Source: CAMPJM01 sp964440915
GTDB taxonomy: Bacteria; Bacteroidota; Bacteroidia; Cytophagales; Cyclobacteriaceae
NCBI GenBank assembly: GCA_964440915.1
Contig: CAYTTV010000016.1
Span: 1-64,000 of the forward strand
Reading direction: 5' to 3'
Length of the DNA: 64,000 bases
Under the pieces are notes generated by a model, which was not told the DNA's origin, did no database searches, and saw only the letters and a list, made by a program, of their open reading frames with translations. The translations under genes and the position numbers were made by a program. Shown one piece after another: positions 62,101 through 64,000 of the stretch. Positions within the stretch are counted from its first letter, which is position 1. Every line of letters starts with the position of its first letter.

Positions 62101-62866
62101 CTTTTTCGATGCCTGCATCTTTAATGATGAGGTGCAGGTCACCTTCTTTGATTTCAAAATCAAAAAGTCCTTCAGTATTATCTTTCAATGAATAGCCATA
62201 TTGGCTCAAGAGTATTTCCTTCTCTTTGTCATAATTCCTGATTTTATCAAATCCTCTGTCACCGTACTCCTTTCGAAATGCTAAAAGTGCCGCTACTTTA
62301 TGAGCGCATAATGGCGAGTCGGTGTATTTACAGCGGCAAGAGCTTTTTAATTGTTTGTCGTTGGTCTCACTTATGATGACCAAATAGTTGTTGTCGCCAT
62401 CCTTCACGGTTACATTCAAGGTACTGTCCTTAGCCTGGTTAATCGTAGCGTTGTTTTGTTTACTTAGGTCAAACCCCTTTTTTAATGACGCTTCGGTAAT
62501 ATTATATCCTGTAAGGATTTCAACAAGGATTTGGCCAACTTTCACATACGTTTCTTGTTGGTCGTGCTTAGTAGGAGGCAGCTCAACTATGCGCAGCCTC
62601 AGGTCATTCAGGGCTGTCAACATATGTTTGCAAAAGTTGCTTGCAGGGCAGCTACAACTTGCAGCAATATGGTGACTGTTAAATTGTTCGATCTCTACAT
62701 TGTAGCTGCCGTTCAACGACTCACTTTCCACTACATACAAAGCCTTTCCAGTTTTGAAGTCGATGTTTTTTAAAGTGTACTTCCCTTGCGAATAAATCGT
62801 TCTTGCTTTTAGCCGGATGGCAGATGAAATATATTGCTCACTCAAGAACTGATCGATGTAATGCAT
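59156..62866 (-). CDS. SNF2-family ATPase/helicase with two SWIM zinc fingers
   Basis: 1236 residues. SWIM zinc fingers are at Cys71-Cys73-Cys79-His81 (CSCPASNFCKHM) and Cys177-Cys179-Cys187-His189 (CRCKYTDSPLCAH). A long middle part of uncertain fold follows. The SNF2 motor starts near residue 780: Walker A DDMGLGKTLQAL with Lys807, the DESQ box with Asp898 (FDYVILDESQAIKNP), TGTPIEN, and in the second lobe LKAGGFGLNLTEANYVFMIDPWWNPAVEQQAIDRTHRIGQ. SWI2/SNF2 proteins move along double-stranded DNA and remodel protein-DNA complexes. SWIM fingers bind DNA or protein. Homologues of this layout are widespread in bacteria and their role is not established. Confidence 0.93.
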   Translation of the reverse strand: MHYIDQFLSEQYISSAIRLKARTIYSQGKYTLKNIDFKTGKALYVVESESLNGSYNVEIEQFNSHHIAASCSCPASNFCKHMLTALNDLRLRIVELPPTKHDQQETYVKVGQILVEILTGYNITEASLKKGFDLSKQNNATINQAKDSTLNVTVKDGDNNYLVIISETNDKQLKSSCRCKYTDSPLCAHKVAALLAFRKEYGDRGFDKIRNYDKEKEILLSQYGYSLKDNTEGLFDFEIKEGDLHLIIKDAGIEKVGQFAEWKKHAAIFLEAPRKVLLESSAKDFAIAYVWSLPDDYYPMLRVLTIYGKRKKNGKIGAPLREIDDHSLKNIKMSGEEMHLYQALGKSSNSYYSNKWSYAMDASNDTEIDDADYYFDVQEAAHQNIGTEYSKLSDKDNYLLKENSYLSSNNLVPISLNKDVPHVSFKLEKTKDEYTLSVQIEVSEEQLTWENLRPVGYGFLMMDERSELIMLQAKDARTLYYFYGKKHLKIKDKEFKLFYEDFLIPLMKKHPVNLEGVKIDVKEHLASPHNKLYVKEMDNFLLLIPAFRYQFKDFETEVEMDHGEAIFIDEGKNKIKIIRDKDTEEQTLELLKSLHPTFEEQRNRHYFYLPINEVLKSNWFFKAFDKISEQKIEVLGLKTLSKIKYNPFRPKMMMRASSGTDWFDLKVSVSFGNQEVRLQDIRRAILNNDQFVKLGDGTMGILPEEWLEKYAAMFRAAKVKQNSLQLSQFQHVAIEEFYKEIDNYEVLENLRQKIEKLKAFREIKQVPVPTNVKAELRDYQREGFNWLRFLHEFGWGGCLADDMGLGKTLQALTFIQSLVNDNQKTTVLVVVPRSLVFNWELEAKKFCPELEMLVYSGIDRRKKTEPFNDYHIVLTTYSLVRNDIETLRNFHFDYVILDESQAIKNPTSLVSKAVKLLKTTNRLIMTGTPIENNTFDLYAQMDFLNPGMLGSMDYFRKEYSNKIDRDRDQDKAEELQKIVNPFVLSRKKEDVAKELPEKSEMVIYCELGKKQRKTYDYFKNKYYEKIKTVIEEEGISKSGIYVLQGLLKLRQICNSTALIKDEGDFGNESVKLEVIMNELQQVAGQKGKALVFSYFVEMLDIVAKELEALGIGYTILTGSSVDREKIVNDFKNHDENKIFLISLKAGGFGLNLTEANYVFMIDPWWNPAVEQQAIDRTHRIGQNQKVFAYKLICRNTIEEKILELQEKKQAVAKDIINVEAGFMKKLNKEDLTALFA

Positions 62867-63175
62867 ATTGGCGCAGCGGCTTTCTGGATTTTAATTTTAA
62901 AAGAAAGACCGTAAAGTTACCTAAATGCTTTTATATTGGGGCATAAGCAAAGATTTTTTTCAAGATTCAGCCAATTGGATACTGGGTCAAAGACGTTATA
63001 TATAGAAATAGAAGAGGACAGTAAGCAGTAAATACTGTCCCATCTTCCACAAGATTGGTTTAAGTCTTTTAGGTTTGAGAAGAGCTGTAAATCTCTTTGC
63101 CTTAGAAAGTGTAATGCATTAATTCTATAAGCTAAGAACAACAAGTGAAAGGTTGAAGTTTAACCCATAAAGAAT
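62867..63175. other. Intergenic region between helicase and glycosylase genes
   Basis: A divergent spacer. GGACAGT (63016-63022) and ACTGTCC (63034-63040) form a 7-bp hairpin with an 11-base loop. No gene, RNA or clear promoter could be recognised. Confidence 0.4.
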
Positions 63176-63910
63176 ATGCCAGAAGGACCTTCCATTATAA
63201 TTTTAAAAGAAGCGATTCAGCCGTTTAAGGGCAAACTGGTTTTGGCTGTCGGCGGCAATAGAAAGATCGATCTTCAGAGAATGTCAGGATTGACTGTCAG
63301 AGATTTTCTTTCGTTCGGCAAGCAGTTTCTCATTTGTTTTGATGGTTTTATCGTACGTATCCATTTTCTGTTATTTGGCTCTTATCTTATAAATGAGCGT
63401 AAAGAAGCCACTCCTCGTCTAAGTCTTCAATTTGATAATGGTGAAGTGAACTTTTACGCTTGCTCTGTACGGTATGTAGAAGGCGATGCCAATGAATTGT
63501 ATGATTGGTCAGGTGATGTGATGTCGCCTGTGTGGAATCCCGAAGCGGCGAAAGAAAAATTAAAAAACAACCCAGACATGCTGGTGTGTGATGCTTTGCT
63601 GAATCAGGATATCTTTGCTGGAGTCGGCAACATTATCAAAAACGAAGTATTGTACCGGATAAGGGTGCATCCTGAAACCACCATCGCTAACCTACCGGAA
63701 ACAAAGCTCGATGAAATGATAAAAGAAGCGAGAATTTATAGTTTTGATTTCTTGCAATGGAAACAACAGTTTGTATTAAAGAAACATTGGCTCGCGCATG
63801 GAAAAAAGCTGTGTTTAAGATGCAATCTTCCCATTACACGAAAACATTTAGGGAAAACCCACAGACGAAGCTTCTTTTGCGAAAACTGTCAGATCAAATA
63901 CGATTCGTAG
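63176..63910 (+). CDS. Fpg/Nei family DNA glycosylase
   Basis: 244 residues. The mature N terminus after Met removal is PEGP (Pro2, Glu3), the catalytic residues of formamidopyrimidine glycosylase and endonuclease VIII. Lys49 (SFGKQFLICF) corresponds to the conserved beta-hairpin lysine. The helix-two-turn-helix LLNQDIFAGVGNIIKNEVLYRIRVHP is clear. A zinc finger with Cys213, Cys216, Cys235 and Cys238 closes the protein. It should remove oxidised bases and cut the abasic site. It is divergent from the SNF2-like helicase with 309 bp between them. A shorter length than E. coli Fpg (269) suggests an endonuclease VIII-like subgroup. Confidence 0.94.
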   Translation: MPEGPSIIILKEAIQPFKGKLVLAVGGNRKIDLQRMSGLTVRDFLSFGKQFLICFDGFIVRIHFLLFGSYLINERKEATPRLSLQFDNGEVNFYACSVRYVEGDANELYDWSGDVMSPVWNPEAAKEKLKNNPDMLVCDALLNQDIFAGVGNIIKNEVLYRIRVHPETTIANLPETKLDEMIKEARIYSFDFLQWKQQFVLKKHWLAHGKKLCLRCNLPITRKHLGKTHRRSFFCENCQIKYDS

Positions 63911-64000
63911 TATATATTTTACGTACAGTGCCTATTTAGTTTTTATAAAATATATAAAAATGGCACATGGGTCTTTTTTATGCATATTTGCCATGCTTAA

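Noticed and set aside
1..64000. CRISPR arrays, insertion sequences, prophage genes, tRNA or rRNA
   Set aside because: I searched by eye for repeat-spacer arrays, transposases, integrases, terminal inverted repeats and tRNA T-arm patterns and found none. A dedicated scan could still find a diverged one.

Overview
This window looks like chromosomal DNA of a member of the Bacteroidota, most likely a marine or soil Cytophagales-type bacterium. The evidence is type IX secretion (T9SS) cargo with both type A and type B C-terminal sorting domains, a PorP/SprF protein, a DUF1800-DUF1501 pair, a TonB-dependent receptor with an N-terminal carboxypeptidase-like domain, and -7 promoter boxes of the TAnnTTTG type. 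Base composition is moderately AT-rich. The sequence is a draft scaffold, because a run of exactly 100 N at 12556-12655 cuts one gene. Genus assignment is not possible from sequence reading alone.

Layout. 1-5300 (minus strand): a truncated secreted protein, a 1048-residue FG-GAP/PKD adhesin with a type B sorting domain, and its probable PorP/SprF partner, separated by short-period AT-rich repeats. 5439-12080 (plus): a barrel protein followed by a tight four-gene operon (DUF1800, DUF1501 with Tat signal and type A sorting tail, outer-membrane barrel, propeller-like lipoprotein). 12244-17453: a gap-truncated gene, a His-rich lipoprotein, DNA polymerase IV, an M20 peptidase, a DinB-fold protein and a short-chain dehydrogenase. 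17532-24304: a 47-residue membrane peptide, the NAD salvage pair pncB-pncA, a structured intergenic element and pgi, the cysteine pair cysE-cysM, and a cyclophilin. 24322-29082: a membrane-anchored DnaQ-like exonuclease coupled to a cNMP/CBS/DUF294 protein, a baeRF-like protein and a small secreted protein. 29181-33561: a MacAB-type ABC export operon.

33808-39747: a barrel protein with a Cys/basic tail, gyrA, a TPR protein and a short-chain dehydrogenase. 39981-46399: a complete RND efflux operon headed by its TetR regulator, with a visible promoter and operator. 46746-49059: prohibitin-like SPFH protein, a TrpF-fold protein lacking both catalytic residues, and a divergently transcribed thioredoxin with a small conserved-looking partner. 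49123-52571: mnmA overlapping a lipoprotein gene that overlaps a secreted subtilase. 52586-63910: a CPA2 antiporter, rpe, a TonB receptor, an esterase, a SWIM-SNF2 helicase and a Nei/Fpg glycosylase.

Most of the window is housekeeping and envelope biology. I saw no phage, insertion sequence, CRISPR array, tRNA, rRNA or recognisable defence island. The best candidates for undescribed biology are the structured element after pgi (19922-20010), the catalytically dead TrpF-like protein beside thioredoxin, and the DUF1800-DUF1501 surface operon.
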